A DNA stretch of 64,000 nucleotides, from the NCBI GenBank assembly GCA_021498095.1, contig JAIZWK010000001.1, forward strand, positions 3,225,450 to 3,289,449, given 5' to 3'. The stretch is from Candidatus Harpocratesius repetitus. GTDB taxonomy: Archaea > Asgardarchaeota > Lokiarchaeia > Sigyniarchaeales > Promethearchaeaceae. Position numbers and translations under genes: made by a program. Of this stretch, positions 63,008 to 64,000 are shown in pieces. Position 1 is the stretch's first letter. Each line of letters opens with the position of its first letter. The notes beneath the pieces are model-generated. The model did not search any database. It worked only from the letters and a program-made list of their open reading frames with translations, and had not been told where the DNA came from.

Positions 63008-64000
63008 ATGAAATTCAACTTTTACTTACCATATTTCGAATTTTTTGGCTCTGGATACGATCTGGGTTTAAAAATTGGACAAAAATTTAGAAAAAGAATT
63101 AAGAATGCATATAAATACAGCCCATTCATTAAAAAACTTCAAGAAATTGATAAACAGAATCCAGAATATACTGATCAAATGATTCTTATTGGGAAACGAA
63201 AATATCCAAAATACATTATGGAAATTGAAGGAATGGCAGAGGGCGCTAAAGTTGATGTTAGAAACTTATTTTTAATGAATTTTAGACATTCTTATGAATT
63301 TGGATGTTCCAGTATTTTGATAAAAGAGGATCAAAATTCTTATACAGAAAGATTTTACTTAGGCCATAACGAAGATCACGATTATTATTTAGCAAGTAAT
63401 GCTTATTTGGTTAAAGTGATTTTAGAGAATGGAATATCCTTTTTATCTCATCTTTATCCTGGGTGCTTAGCAGGGCCGAGTTTTTGGGTAAATTCCTATG
63501 GAGTTGGAATTAGCGGAAATGCAATAAATGAACCAAAAAAAAAACTTGGAATTCCAAAAAGTCTATTGGATAGAGCAGCAGTAGAAACAAAATCTATAAG
63601 TGAAATTTTATCAATCTTAACAAATAAAAGCAGATCAGGAGGATATAGCTACAATATATTTTCGATGCCCGACTTTTCTCTTATTAATCTTGAAACTACT
63701 TCAACCGATTATGCAAGTATTTCAGTTGTAAATAATTCAGAACATGTGAAAAGTCCCATTTTTTTCCACACTAATCATTATATCAATCCAAGGTTTTCAC
63801 ATATCAAGAATAAACTCGGAAATTCAAGTGATCGCCGTTTGCAAGCATTACGAAACAAGACTACCATATTATCTAAATGCTTAAATAATAAAAGCACTTT
63901 TAAAATTCTTCCTAGTACTATCAAACAACTTCTTTTCCATGATTCTGTTCATGTATCTCCAAAAAATATAAATCGAAAGTTGTTTACTTCTAAAATTCAT
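63008..64000 (+). CDS. C45/AAT-type Ntn-hydrolase acyltransferase (3' partial)
   Basis: Open from ATG 63008 to the window end (331 codons). It belongs to the acyl-CoA:6-aminopenicillanic acid acyltransferase-like (peptidase C45) family. MEIEGMAEGAKVDVRNLFLM, then EFGCSSI with the candidate nucleophile Cys100, GHNEDHDYYL, LAGPSFWVNSYGVGISGNAI and IFFHTNHYI are its conserved blocks. In this family a precursor self-cleaves so that Cys becomes the N-terminal nucleophile, and members hydrolyse or transfer acyl groups from amides; the natural substrate here is unknown. The C-terminus lies outside the window. It follows MetAP2 after 63 bp on the same strand. Confidence 0.85.
   Translation, partial: MKFNFYLPYFEFFGSGYDLGLKIGQKFRKRIKNAYKYSPFIKKLQEIDKQNPEYTDQMILIGKRKYPKYIMEIEGMAEGAKVDVRNLFLMNFRHSYEFGCSSILIKEDQNSYTERFYLGHNEDHDYYLASNAYLVKVILENGISFLSHLYPGCLAGPSFWVNSYGVGISGNAINEPKKKLGIPKSLLDRAAVETKSISEILSILTNKSRSGGYSYNIFSMPDFSLINLETTSTDYASISVVNNSEHVKSPIFFHTNHYINPRFSHIKNKLGNSSDRRLQALRNKTTILSKCLNNKSTFKILPSTIKQLLFHDSVHVSPKNINRKLFTSKIH

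Noticed and set aside
1-64000. tRNA, rRNA or CRISPR array
   Set aside because: No tRNA T-arm/acceptor pattern, rRNA-like stretch or regularly spaced short identical repeats were found by eye; a tRNAscan or Infernal run would settle small RNAs.

Overview
The window is AT-rich and probably comes from an archaeon, most likely an Asgard (Promethearchaeota-type) lineage. The evidence is the mix of archaeal and eukaryote-like genes. Archaeal features are an Orc1/Cdc6-family ATPase, a type 2 methionine aminopeptidase, a paired radical-SAM lipoyl synthase, TATA-box spacing with very short leaders, and oligo-T terminators. Eukaryote-like features are a Rag/Gtr-like GTPase with a C-terminal extra domain, a roadblock/LC7 protein, a protein with Sec23/Sec24-like domain order, and a Lys/Glu-rich N-terminal tail on MetAP2. 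Several genes look bacterial (full-length TPI, Tex, DppC-type permease), as is common in Asgards. No rRNA, tRNA or CRISPR array was seen.

Layout. 1-3 kb: a 5'-truncated threonine-synthase-like protein fused to a winged helix, an ECF-type S component, and TPI. 3-8.9 kb: an APH-type kinase, a TPR protein, a candidate HesB-like selenoprotein (in-frame UGA) divergent from thioredoxin, a structured intergenic element before a winged-helix regulator, and the Rag-like GTPase. 8.9-13.7 kb: an exported protein and a TldD/TldE pair. 13.9-14.2 kb: MITE copy 1. 14.2-21.5 kb: a P-loop kinase, a degenerate Orc1/Cdc6, a roadblock protein, an orphan DppC, a Sec23/24-like vWA protein and a small unknown. 21.7-24.7 kb: a tight lipoylation operon (radical SAM, LplA, radical SAM). 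24.9-33.7 kb: acyl-CoA synthetase, an IS4-type transposase broken by an amber codon, Tex, Mut7-C and two RNase H-fold exonuclease-like proteins.

33.7-57.1 kb (minus strand): a MoxR/DUF58/DUF4129/transglutaminase-like envelope cluster. It is split by about 7.4 kb of foreign DNA (36.6-44.0 kb) carrying MITE copy 2, a decaying copy (A) of an unrecognised gene module, an IS607-type recombinase remnant, and a DEAD-box helicase between two 71-bp direct repeats. The second copy (B) of the module, open through its large gene, lies at 57.3-60.3 kb just upstream of the 2362-residue first gene of the cluster. It is followed by thymidylate kinase and an internally deleted IS607 relic. The window ends with MetAP2 and the 5' part of a C45/AAT-type Ntn acyltransferase.

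How genes work together. The lipoylation trio should make and attach lipoate. TldD and TldE should form one complex, although TldD has lost the usual glutamate of its metal motif. The MoxR ATPase, DUF58 and DUF4129 proteins and the large extracellular Ig-repeat protein probably form one envelope complex, in which the transglutaminase-like domain appears catalytically dead. The accessory module (membrane protein, large protein, LRR-like protein) has no function I can name. It occurs twice, beside IS607 debris, and its two LRR-like copies differ mainly at the N-terminus.
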